A DNA stretch of 64,000 bases from Duganella sp. Root336D2. Its GTDB lineage: Bacteria; Pseudomonadota; Gammaproteobacteria; Burkholderiales; Burkholderiaceae_D. A program made the position numbers and the translations under genes. This document shows, one piece after another, positions 18,347-27,429 of this stretch. How positions within the stretch are numbered: position 1 is the first letter of the stretch; every line of letters starts with the position of its first letter. The notes under the pieces are model-generated. The model searched no databases and was not told where the DNA came from. It worked only from the letters and a program-made list of their open reading frames with translations. The DNA is taken from positions 648,964-712,963 of the forward strand of contig NZ_LMDB01000012.1 of assembly GCF_001425005.1 (NCBI RefSeq), in the 5' to 3' direction.

Positions 18347-18769
18347 TTACTGGAACTGCTCGTTGCCGACCAGACCAATCTTGGTGACGCCCAGACGCTG
18401 TGCCGAAGCCATTACGCCTGCAACCACGCTGTAGTTAACCAGCTTGTTCGGACGCAGGTGCACTTCAGGCTGGTCAGCCTGTGCCGCTACGGCGATCAGC
18501 TTGTTTTCCAGGGCAGGGCGGTCGGGTACGACCACATTGTCCCACAGGATGGTGCCGTCGAAGTCAACGTCGATGGTCACGACCACTGGTTCCTTGGTTG
18601 GCGGTGGCGGGGTGCCGACCGGCATGTTCAAGTTAACCGAGTGGTTCGCTTTTGGAATGGTGATGATCAGCAGAATGATCAGAACCAGCATGACGTCGAT
18701 CATCGGCGTCATGTTCATTTCCATCATCGGTTCCGACTCACCGCCGGAACTGCCTACGCTCATACTCAT
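18347..18769 (-). CDS. exbD: ExbD/TolR-family protein (second copy)
   Basis: A 140-residue component of the proton-driven TonB motor, with a short cytoplasmic N-terminus, one membrane helix and a periplasmic domain. The essential proton-carrying aspartate is in NMTPMIDVMLVLIILLIIT (about residue 29). The periplasmic part ends SAQRLGVTKIGLVGNEQF, typical of the family. It follows the first exbD by 55 bases. It differs enough from that copy that the two may form a mixed pair rather than being redundant. Confidence 0.93.
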   Translation of the reverse strand: MSMSVGSSGGESEPMMEMNMTPMIDVMLVLIILLIITIPKANHSVNLNMPVGTPPPPTKEPVVVTIDVDFDGTILWDNVVVPDRPALENKLIAVAAQADQPEVHLRPNKLVNYSVVAGVMASAQRLGVTKIGLVGNEQFQ

Positions 18770-18824
18770 GAATTGTGTTCCTTTTCAGAAGGCCGCCCCC
18801 GATACGGCCGGGGGCGGCTTGTTC

Positions 18825-19253
18825 TTACATCTTATCAGGCGGTTCGGTGATGAAACCGACCTTCTGGATGCCAGCGCGCTGGGTGGTGTAGATCACACGG
18901 CCAATCGATTCATATTTCGCGTCTTTGTCGCCGCGGACATGAACTTCAGGCTGAGGCACCTTCACAGCTTCCTCTTTCAGAAAATCGAACAGCTCATTCG
19001 CGTCGCGCATTTTCTTCTGGTTCCAGTAGATGTCGCCATCTTTGTTAACAACGATGTTGACGTTCTCTGGTTTGGTCTGGATTGCCTGGTTGATCTCTTC
19101 CGGCAGGTTGATCTTCTGCAGTTTGAGAACGACCGGGCTCGTGATCAGGAAGATGATCAGCAGAACCAGCATGATGTCCACGAGCGGAGTCGTGTTGATC
19201 TCACTGTTAAGCTGCTCTTCTCCCCCGGTATCGGAGCCTACAGACATCGACAT
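18825..19253 (-). CDS. exbD: ExbD/TolR-family protein (first copy)
   Basis: A 142-residue biopolymer transport protein of the TonB motor. The membrane helix with the essential aspartate reads TTPLVDIMLVLLIIFLITS (about 20-38). The periplasmic domain contains EVHVRGDKDAKYESIGRVI and ends near KVGFITEPP. It starts five bases after the exbB stop, so translation is coupled to the ExbB channel subunit. Confidence 0.94.
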   Translation of the reverse strand: MSMSVGSDTGGEEQLNSEINTTPLVDIMLVLLIIFLITSPVVLKLQKINLPEEINQAIQTKPENVNIVVNKDGDIYWNQKKMRDANELFDFLKEEAVKVPQPEVHVRGDKDAKYESIGRVIYTTQRAGIQKVGFITEPPDKM

Positions 19254-19257
19254 GGTA

Positions 19258-20178
19258 TTAACCTACTTTTTTCGACGAAGCGGCGTTCGAAGTGGACATT
19301 GCGCCGGAGATCAGCACGGAGTGCACGTCTGCGGAGAAGGAACGTACATCTTCCATTGCGGTCTTGTTACGACGCAGCAGCCAGTTGTAACCCAGAACTG
19401 CAGGAACTGCCACCAGCAGACCGAAAGCGGTCATGATCAGTGCTTCACCCACTGGGCCTGCAACTTTGTCGATCGATGCGTTACCGGTCATACCGATGTT
19501 GGTCAGCGCGCCGTAAATACCCCACACGGTACCGAACAGGCCGATGAACGGAGCGGTCGAACCAACGGTTGCCAGGAAGGACAGGCCATCGGACAGACGG
19601 GACTGCACTTTGTCAACAGCGCGCTGGATCGACATGGTCACCCAGGTCGACAGGTCGATTTGTTCCAGCAGGGCGCCGTCGTGGTGAGCGGTTGCCTTGG
19701 TGCCGGATTCAGCGATGAAGCGGAATGGGGAACCTTCGGTCAGGGTCGCGGTACCGGCAGCGATCGACGATGCTTTCCAGAACTTGGCAGCGGTTTCTTT
19801 CTGCTGTTTGAAGATCTTCTGCTGGTCGATGATCTTGGTCACGATGATGTACCAGGAACCGACCGACATGATCGACAGGATGATCAGGGTAGCACGAGCA
19901 ACGAAGCCGGCTTCCCACACAGCGGCGATACCGAATGGGTTTTCGACTTCTTCTTTAGCGGCTGGAGCAGCAGGGGCGGCAGCTGGAGCGGCTGCTTCTG
20001 CTGCTGGAGCTGCTGCCGCGTCGGCTGCTGGAGCTGCAGGCGCGTCAGCGGCTGGAGCCGTAGCGGCTGCCGAGGCAGGCGCGTCAGCCATCGCTGGGGC
20101 GCTTACCAGGGCGGTAGCTGCGGTCACCGAGAACAGCACAGCGGCCAGTACAGCGGACAAACGGGTATTCTTAAACAT
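19258..20178 (-). CDS. exbB: ExbB-like MotA/TolQ/ExbB proton channel protein
   Basis: A 306-residue inner-membrane channel subunit that with ExbD uses the proton gradient to energise TonB. Residues 1-31 form a signal peptide (LSAVLAAVLFSVTAATAL ... PAMA), followed by an Ala/Pro-rich periplasmic linker to about residue 75. The three-helix core follows: ATLIILSIMSVGSWYIIVTK, then TVGSTAPFIGLFGTVWGIYG and EALIMTAFGLLVAVPAVLGYN. The long N-terminal extension is typical of the betaproteobacterial and pseudomonad ExbB type. It lies 87 bases after tonB. Confidence 0.95.
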   Translation of the reverse strand: MFKNTRLSAVLAAVLFSVTAATALVSAPAMADAPASAAATAPAADAPAAPAADAAAAPAAEAAAPAAAPAAPAAKEEVENPFGIAAVWEAGFVARATLIILSIMSVGSWYIIVTKIIDQQKIFKQQKETAAKFWKASSIAAGTATLTEGSPFRFIAESGTKATAHHDGALLEQIDLSTWVTMSIQRAVDKVQSRLSDGLSFLATVGSTAPFIGLFGTVWGIYGALTNIGMTGNASIDKVAGPVGEALIMTAFGLLVAVPAVLGYNWLLRRNKTAMEDVRSFSADVHSVLISGAMSTSNAASSKKVG

Positions 20179-20265
20179 GCTTCCTCCAAATTTGAAAAAT
20201 AATCAGTTCGCTGGCTTAAACGACAACGGACTTACTTAGTTGCGAGACGGTGCTTTGTCTCAGGT

Positions 20266-20928
20266 TTATTCCAGCGTCCAGACGTATTGCATCTGTTGCC
20301 AGGTTTCTTGTGGATGGCCATCCACGGTGGCTGGCTTGAACTTGCACTTGGCGATGCCGACGATGGCAGCCTTGTCCAAATCACGGAAACCACTAGATTT
20401 CACTACTTTCGAATCGCCGACACGGCCGTCCGCACTGATCAGGAACGACAGGGTCACGGTACCGGTTTCTTCGTTACGCAGCGACGACTTCGGCCATTCT
20501 GGCTTGGCGCAGGTACCAAAGTCGACCACAGCCGGGGTACGCACACCGGTTGCCGGAGGGGCGGTCGGTGCCGGTGCCGCTGGAGGGGCTGGGCGAATAT
20601 CGGTGGTGGTTGGCTTCACGCTGGTCGCGTTGGCGATCACGTTCTGCGCTGGCGGCGGTTGCTGCACGTTCACTTCAACCGGAGGAATGAATGGCGGTGG
20701 TGGTGCCTTCATCTCTGGTGGAGGTGGCGGTGGCGGCAGTTCTTTTGGCGGAGGCGGGGCTACCTCCTCGATGATCTTGGTCTCCACCGGTTCGATCATC
20801 TTGCTAATCATTTTCTTGCCCAGGCCAGATACGATGCCGTAACCAGCTAACAGGTGCAGGACTACGACGAACGCGATGCCCGTATAGTTCTTCTTCCCGG
20901 CAATTTTCTCGTTATCACTGAAATTCAT
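20266..20928 (-). CDS. tonB: TonB-family energy transducer
   Basis: A 220-residue protein linking the inner-membrane motor to outer-membrane receptors. ATG at 20926-20928 (MNFSDNEK) is preferred over an upstream TTG because GGAGAAAG precedes it. One membrane anchor (IAFVVVLHLLAGYGIVSGL) is followed by a proline-rich stretch (APPPPKELPPPPPPP) that spans the periplasm. The C-terminal TonB domain shows LSFLISADGRVGDSKVVKSS and ends YVWTLE. It is the first gene of the five-gene operon. Confidence 0.95.
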   Translation of the reverse strand: MNFSDNEKIAGKKNYTGIAFVVVLHLLAGYGIVSGLGKKMISKMIEPVETKIIEEVAPPPPKELPPPPPPPEMKAPPPPFIPPVEVNVQQPPPAQNVIANATSVKPTTTDIRPAPPAAPAPTAPPATGVRTPAVVDFGTCAKPEWPKSSLRNEETGTVTLSFLISADGRVGDSKVVKSSGFRDLDKAAIVGIAKCKFKPATVDGHPQETWQQMQYVWTLE

Positions 20929-21294
20929 GCCTGCTTTCTCCAATACCAACTCTTGTGTTGCTACCTTTTAAACCCCCAAAATGGCGACACAAAGCTACAG
21001 CCGCATCCGGGACGTCGGCGAATTATACATACGAATTTTGGATTTTTGCATAGAATTTTGTCTTGAAAACCGTTTAAATTTCATGCCCTTAGCCCCATAT
21101 TGGCAGGCTGTTACCAGACTATTGCAAAGCGGTCTGGCAGAAAAAGCAAGAGAAAATTGACCAATCTTTCGCCCTTGCGATTGATCTTCATCATTTTTTC
21201 CGTAAGACGAAAGAAAGCTCACCAACAATGCTGGCGAGGCTAAGGAAATTTGGCGAAGTGTGTTGCTTCGACTTAACTCTGTCAAAAGCGGCGG
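20929..21294. other. Non-coding region between tonB and ycgB
   Basis: 366 bases, more AT-rich than its surroundings, between two genes that both read leftward. It must hold the promoter of the tonB operon. A candidate -10 element is annotated separately. A 96-codon open frame on the minus strand exists but has no homology I recognise and no ribosome binding site. I see no Fur-box-like palindrome of good quality and no clear terminator for the upstream stress operon's opposite end. Confidence 0.5.
21022..21050 (-). promoter_or_regulatory. Candidate promoter of the tonB operon
   Basis: On the minus strand a perfect TATAAT lies at 21022-21027 preceded by TG two bases upstream (GTATG-TATAAT), but the -35 region (TGCAAA at about 21045-21050) is weak. 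It is about 94 bases upstream of the tonB start codon, inside an AT-rich island. Confidence 0.4.
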
Positions 21295-22833
21295 TCAGAT
21301 CACCCGGTTGCGCTTCTCGCGCTTGCACTCGATGGTGCTGATCACCTGGCCATCCGGGGAGACCGTATCCAGGTGAACGTCAAATCCCCACAGGCGGGCC
21401 ACGTGCTTCAGTACCTCGTTGGCCTGCTGGTTGAGGGGACGGCGGTTGTACTGCGTGTGGCGCAGTGTCAGGGCGCGGTCGTCGCGGGTATTCACCGACC
21501 ACACCTGTATATTAGGCTCGCGGTTGCCCAGGTTGTACTGGTCGGCCAGCATTTGCCGCACGTAGCGGTAGCCCAGTTCATCATGGATGGCCGAGACAGC
21601 CAGTTTGTCGTTCTTGTCGTCATCCAATACAGCAAAGAAGTGGAACTCGCGGATCAGGCGCGGCGAAAGATATTGCGCAATGAAGCTTTCATCCTTGAAG
21701 TTGCGCATCGCGAAGTCAAGCGTCTTCTTCCAGTCGCTGCCGGCGATATCGGGGAACCATTCGCGGTCTTCCGTGCTGGGGTTCTCGCAGATGCGGCGGA
21801 TGTCAGACATCATCGCGAACCCCAGCGCATACGGATTGATGCCGTTGTAATAGGGGCTATGCACCGGCGGCTGGTACACCACATTGGTATGGCTCTTCAG
21901 GAATTCCATCATGAAGCCATCGCTGACCACGCCCTCGTCGTACAGCTGGTTGAGGATGGTGTAATGCCAGAACGTGGCCCAGCCCTCATTCATGACCTGG
22001 GTCTGGCGCTGCGGGTAGAAATACTGGCTGATCTTGCGCACGATGCGCACGATCTCGCGCTGCCATGGCTCCAGCAGCGGGGCGTACTTCTCTATAAAGT
22101 ACAGCAGGTTTTCTTCCGGCTCGGGCGGGAAGCGCGGCGCCGGCTTGTCGACCGCTTCTTCTTCGCGGCGCGGCACGGTGCGCCACAGCTCGTTGATCTG
22201 CGATTGCAGGTAGGCTTCGCGCTCCTTCTGTTTCATCGCTTCCTGCGCCAGCGAGAGCTTGGCCGGCCGCTTGTAGCGGTCGACGCCGTAATTCTGGATC
22301 GCGTGGCAAGAGTCGAGCAGCAATTCAATGGCATCGATGCCATGCCGCTGTTCGCACTCGGTAATGTAATTCTTGGCAAACACCATGTAATCGATAATCG
22401 CGTCCGCGTCGGTCCAGGTCTTGAACAGGTAGTTGCCCTTGAAGAAAGAATTGTGGCCGTAGGCAGCATGGGCAATCACCAGCGCCTGCATGGTCAGGCT
22501 GTTCTCCTCCATCAGATAGGCGATACAGGGATTGGAGTTGATCACAATCTCATAGGCCAGCCCCATCTGCCCGCGCTTGTAGCCTTTTTCCGTGGCAAGA
22601 AAGTGCTTGCCGAAAGACCAATGTGCATATGAAACTGGCATGCCGACCGAGGTGTAGGCATCCATCATTTGCTCGGCAGTAATGATCTCCAGCTGGTTCG
22701 GATAAGTGTCCAGCCCGAAGTTTTGCGCCACGCGGCGGATTTCCCCGTGCGCCTGCTCGATCAATTCAAACGTCCATTCGGATTGCTCCGGCAGGGCCCG
22801 TGGATGCGGGGGGCGCTTGCTCATCTGGTTCAT
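21295..22833 (-). CDS. ycgB: SpoVR/YcgB family protein
   Basis: A 512-residue cytoplasmic protein of the SpoVR family, of which Escherichia coli YcgB (about 510 residues) is the closest known type. Start ATG at 22831-22833 (MNQMSKRPP) overlaps the yeaH stop; the frame is open further upstream but lies inside yeaH. Recognisable family stretches include YPNQLEIITAEQMMDAY near residue 55, VMNEGWATFWHYTILNQLY in the middle and LRHTQYNRRPLN near the C-terminus. The biochemical role is unknown. It is always found with the YeaG kinase in many proteobacteria, as here. Confidence 0.95.
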   Translation of the reverse strand: MNQMSKRPPHPRALPEQSEWTFELIEQAHGEIRRVAQNFGLDTYPNQLEIITAEQMMDAYTSVGMPVSYAHWSFGKHFLATEKGYKRGQMGLAYEIVINSNPCIAYLMEENSLTMQALVIAHAAYGHNSFFKGNYLFKTWTDADAIIDYMVFAKNYITECEQRHGIDAIELLLDSCHAIQNYGVDRYKRPAKLSLAQEAMKQKEREAYLQSQINELWRTVPRREEEAVDKPAPRFPPEPEENLLYFIEKYAPLLEPWQREIVRIVRKISQYFYPQRQTQVMNEGWATFWHYTILNQLYDEGVVSDGFMMEFLKSHTNVVYQPPVHSPYYNGINPYALGFAMMSDIRRICENPSTEDREWFPDIAGSDWKKTLDFAMRNFKDESFIAQYLSPRLIREFHFFAVLDDDKNDKLAVSAIHDELGYRYVRQMLADQYNLGNREPNIQVWSVNTRDDRALTLRHTQYNRRPLNQQANEVLKHVARLWGFDVHLDTVSPDGQVISTIECKREKRNRVI

Positions 22834-24098
22834 TTTGGCTGCTTCTTGAACAGTTCGCGGAACACCGGGTAAATATCGGCCGGCGTGACTATCTTCTGCA
22901 TGGCGAAGTGCTGGTGGTATTCGGGAATCTGGGCGTATTGCTCCCACAGGTTCTGCGGCGGGCCGTCGGTGATCTCGACATAGGTGTAGTACTGCACCTT
23001 GGGCATGATGGTATTGACCAGCAGTTGCCGGCACAGCACGGAATCGTTGTCCCAGTTGTCGCCGTCGGACGCTTGCGCCACATAGGCGTTCCAGCTGCCG
23101 CCGCCAAAGCGCTCGTCGATCACCTTGTTCAGCAGGTGCAGGGCGGAGGAGACCACGGTGCCGCCCGATTCGCGCGAATGGAAGAACTCGTTCTCGTCCA
23201 CTTCCGACGCTGCCGTATGGTGGCGGATGAACACCACCTCGATCTTGTCGTACACGCGCTTGAGGAAGAGGTAGAGCAGGATGAAGAAGCGCTTGGCGGT
23301 ATCCTTGCGCTGCTCGTCCATCGAGCCCGACACGTCCATGATGCAGAACATCACGGCCTGGGTCATCGGTTTCGGCACCTTGATGCGGTTGGAATAGCGC
23401 AGGTCGAAGGGGTCGATGAAGGGGATGGCCAGCAGCCGCGTGTGCAGGTGGTGGATCAGCTTTTTCAGCTCGATCACTTGCGGATCGTCGAGCGGGGCGC
23501 CGGCCACCAGCAATTCCTCCAGTTCGCGTTCGGCCTCGATCAGGCGCTTGCGCGAATTGCCGCCCACGGCGATGCGGCGGCCGAGGGCGCCGCGCAGCGA
23601 GCGCAGCACGTGGATATTGGACGGCGTGCCGGACACCGTGTAACCGGCGCGCTGCGGCTTGAACTCGGTGGTTGCCGTGAGCTGGGTCTTGATCATGTGC
23701 GGCAGTTCCAGGTCTTCGAAGAAGTAGTTCATGAATTCTTCGCGCGACAATTCGAAGATGAAATCATCTTCGCTGGTCTGGTCGCTGTTGCCTGCGCGGC
23801 CGCGGCCGCTGCCCCCGCCGCCTTTGGGGCGGTTGATCAAGTCGCCTTTCTGGTATTCCTCATTGCCGGGGTTGACTACTTCCCAGACGCCGCCATGGGC
23901 GTGGCCGAACGAGGGCTCGTTCACGTCCTTGACGGGAATGGATACTTTTTCGCCATTCTCGATGTCGGTGATCGAGCGCCCCTTGATGGCGCGCCCGACG
24001 GCATCCTTGATCTGGCCTTTGTAACGCCGCAAAAATCGTTCGCGGTTGACCGCGGACTTGTTCTTGCCCTGCAAACGACGGTCGATGAGGTAAGTCAT
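22830..24098 (-). CDS. yeaH: YeaH/YhbH family protein (DUF444, VWA-like)
   Basis: A 422-residue cytoplasmic protein. The N-terminus (IDRRLQGKNKSAVNRERFL) closely follows the E. coli YeaH pattern. A glycine-rich stretch follows at about residue 90, and a von Willebrand A-like domain with an intact MIDAS-type DxSxS (MDVSGSMDE) lies near residue 250. It is the partner of the YeaG kinase in a complex or signalling unit. It lies 49 bases after yeaG and is coupled to ycgB by a four-base overlap. Confidence 0.95.
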   Translation of the reverse strand: MTYLIDRRLQGKNKSAVNRERFLRRYKGQIKDAVGRAIKGRSITDIENGEKVSIPVKDVNEPSFGHAHGGVWEVVNPGNEEYQKGDLINRPKGGGGSGRGRAGNSDQTSEDDFIFELSREEFMNYFFEDLELPHMIKTQLTATTEFKPQRAGYTVSGTPSNIHVLRSLRGALGRRIAVGGNSRKRLIEAERELEELLVAGAPLDDPQVIELKKLIHHLHTRLLAIPFIDPFDLRYSNRIKVPKPMTQAVMFCIMDVSGSMDEQRKDTAKRFFILLYLFLKRVYDKIEVVFIRHHTAASEVDENEFFHSRESGGTVVSSALHLLNKVIDERFGGGSWNAYVAQASDGDNWDNDSVLCRQLLVNTIMPKVQYYTYVEITDGPPQNLWEQYAQIPEYHQHFAMQKIVTPADIYPVFRELFKKQPK

Positions 24099-24147
24099 GT
24101 TCCTCCTGCCTGCTTGATTGGCGCGTCCTGATTATCCCACTTCTCTA

Positions 24148-26070
24148 TCAGGACGACTTCCTCACGCGCAGATACCATTCGCACAGCAGCCGCACCTGCT
24201 TGGCCGTGTAACCCTTTTCCACCATGCGCGCCACGAAGTCGGCATGCTTGTTGGCGTCCTCGGCGCTGGCCTTGGCGTTGAAGGAAATCACCGGCAGCAG
24301 TTCTTCGGTGTTGGAGAACATTTTCTTTTCGATCACGGTGCGGAATTTCTCGTAACTGGTCCAGGCCGGATTCTTGCCGCCGTTATTGGCGCGCGCGCGC
24401 AGCCCGAAGTTGACGATCTCATTCCGGAAGTCTTTCGGGTTCGAAATGCCGGCCGGCTTCTCGATTTTCTCCAGTTCGTTGTTCAGCGATTCGCGGTCGA
24501 AGCTCTCGCCGGTATCCGGGTCGCGGTATTCCTGGTCCTGGATCCAGAAGTCGGCAAAGGTCACATAGCGGTCGAAGATATTCTGGCCGTATTCGGAGTA
24601 GCTCTCGAGGTAGGCAGTCTGGATTTCCTTGCCGATGAATTCGACGTAGCGCTGGGCCAGGTGCTCTTTGATATAGGAGAAGTACTTTTGTTCGGTCTCC
24701 GGCGGGAACTGCTCGCGTTCGACCTGCTGTTCCAGCACGTAGAGCAGGTGCACCGGATTGGCCGCCACCTCGGTCGAGTCGAAATTGAAGACCTTGGACA
24801 GGATCTTGAAGGCGAAGCGCGTCGACAGCCCGTTCATGCCCTCGTCCACCCCGGCGTAGTCCACGTACTCGTGGATCGACTTGGCTTTCGGGTCGGTATC
24901 CTTGAGGTTTTCGCCGTCGTACACCAGCATTTTGCTGAAAATACTCGAGTTTTCCGGCTCTTTCAGGCGCGACAGGATGGCGAACTGCGACATCATGCGC
25001 AGCGTGCCCGGGGCGCAAGGCGCCTTGTCGAGCGAAGAATTGTGCAGCAGCTTCTCGTAAATCTTGATTTCGTCGGTGACGCGCAGGCAGTACGGCACCT
25101 TCACTATATAGATACGGTCGAGGAATGCCTCGTTATTGCGGTTGTTCTTGAAGCTCTTCCATTCGGACTCGTTCGAGTGCGCCAGGATGATGCCTTCGAA
25201 CGGAATCGCGCCAAAGCCTTCCGTGCCCTTGTAATTGCCTTCCTGGGTGGCGGTCAGCAAAGGGTGCAGCACCTTGATCGGCGCCTTGAACATCTCGACG
25301 AATTCCATCAGGCCCTGGTTGGCCAGGCACAGGCCGCCGGAATAGCTGTAAGCGTCCGGATCGTCCTGGGCATAGTCTTCCAGCTTGCGGATATCGACCT
25401 TGCCGACCAGGGAGGAAATGTCCTGGTTGTTCTCGTCGCCCGGCTCGGTCTTGGAAATGGCGGTCTGTTTCAGCACCGAAGGGTAGCGCTTGACCACGCG
25501 GAACTGGTTGATATCGCCATTGAATTCATGCAGCCGCTTGACCGCCCATGGCGAAGGGATGTTGCGCAGGTAGCGGCGCGGAATGCCGTAGTCTTCCTCC
25601 AGGATGGTGCCGTCTTCCCCCTCGCTGAACAGGCCGAGCGGCGATTCGTTCACCGGCGAGCCTTTCAGGCAGTAGAACGGCACTTCTTCCATCAATTGCT
25701 TGAGCTTTTCCGCAATCGAAGACTTGCCGCCGCCGACCGGGCCCAGCAGGTAGAGGATCTGCTTGCGCTCTTCCAGCCCCTGCGCGGCATGGCGGAAGTA
25801 GGCGACCACCTGTTCGATGACGTCTTCCATGCCGTAGAACTCGCGGAAGGCGGGATAAATCTTGATGACCTTGTTGGCGAAGATGCGGGACAGGCGCGTA
25901 TCGTTGCGCGTATCAACCAGGGTCGGTTCGCCAATCGCAGCCAGCATGCGTTCCGCCGCCGAAGCGTAGGTCAGGCGGTCCTTTTTGCAAAGCGCGAGAT
26001 ATTCGGAGAGGGACATTTCCTCTTCCTTGGTGCGCTCGTAGCGTGCTGCGTAGTTGTCAAAAATGGTCAT
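24148..26070 (-). CDS. yeaG: PrkA-family serine protein kinase YeaG
   Basis: A 640-residue cytoplasmic protein with an AAA+ ATPase N-terminal domain (Walker A in LLGPVGGGKSS at about residue 110) and the PrkA C-terminal kinase-like domain. The start MTIFDNYAARYE matches the YeaG family, and AAGGAC precedes the ATG at 26070. In enterobacteria the yeaGH operon belongs to the stationary-phase and nitrogen-starvation response. It is the first gene of yeaG-yeaH-ycgB here. Confidence 0.96.
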   Translation of the reverse strand: MTIFDNYAARYERTKEEEMSLSEYLALCKKDRLTYASAAERMLAAIGEPTLVDTRNDTRLSRIFANKVIKIYPAFREFYGMEDVIEQVVAYFRHAAQGLEERKQILYLLGPVGGGKSSIAEKLKQLMEEVPFYCLKGSPVNESPLGLFSEGEDGTILEEDYGIPRRYLRNIPSPWAVKRLHEFNGDINQFRVVKRYPSVLKQTAISKTEPGDENNQDISSLVGKVDIRKLEDYAQDDPDAYSYSGGLCLANQGLMEFVEMFKAPIKVLHPLLTATQEGNYKGTEGFGAIPFEGIILAHSNESEWKSFKNNRNNEAFLDRIYIVKVPYCLRVTDEIKIYEKLLHNSSLDKAPCAPGTLRMMSQFAILSRLKEPENSSIFSKMLVYDGENLKDTDPKAKSIHEYVDYAGVDEGMNGLSTRFAFKILSKVFNFDSTEVAANPVHLLYVLEQQVEREQFPPETEQKYFSYIKEHLAQRYVEFIGKEIQTAYLESYSEYGQNIFDRYVTFADFWIQDQEYRDPDTGESFDRESLNNELEKIEKPAGISNPKDFRNEIVNFGLRARANNGGKNPAWTSYEKFRTVIEKKMFSNTEELLPVISFNAKASAEDANKHADFVARMVEKGYTAKQVRLLCEWYLRVRKSS

Positions 26071-27413
<1,343 letters not shown>

Positions 27414-27429
27414 CATGGCCTGACAATCA

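Noticed and set aside
20995..21285. 96-codon minus-strand frame between tonB and ycgB
   Set aside because: No ribosome binding site, no family resemblance, and it covers the likely tonB promoter.
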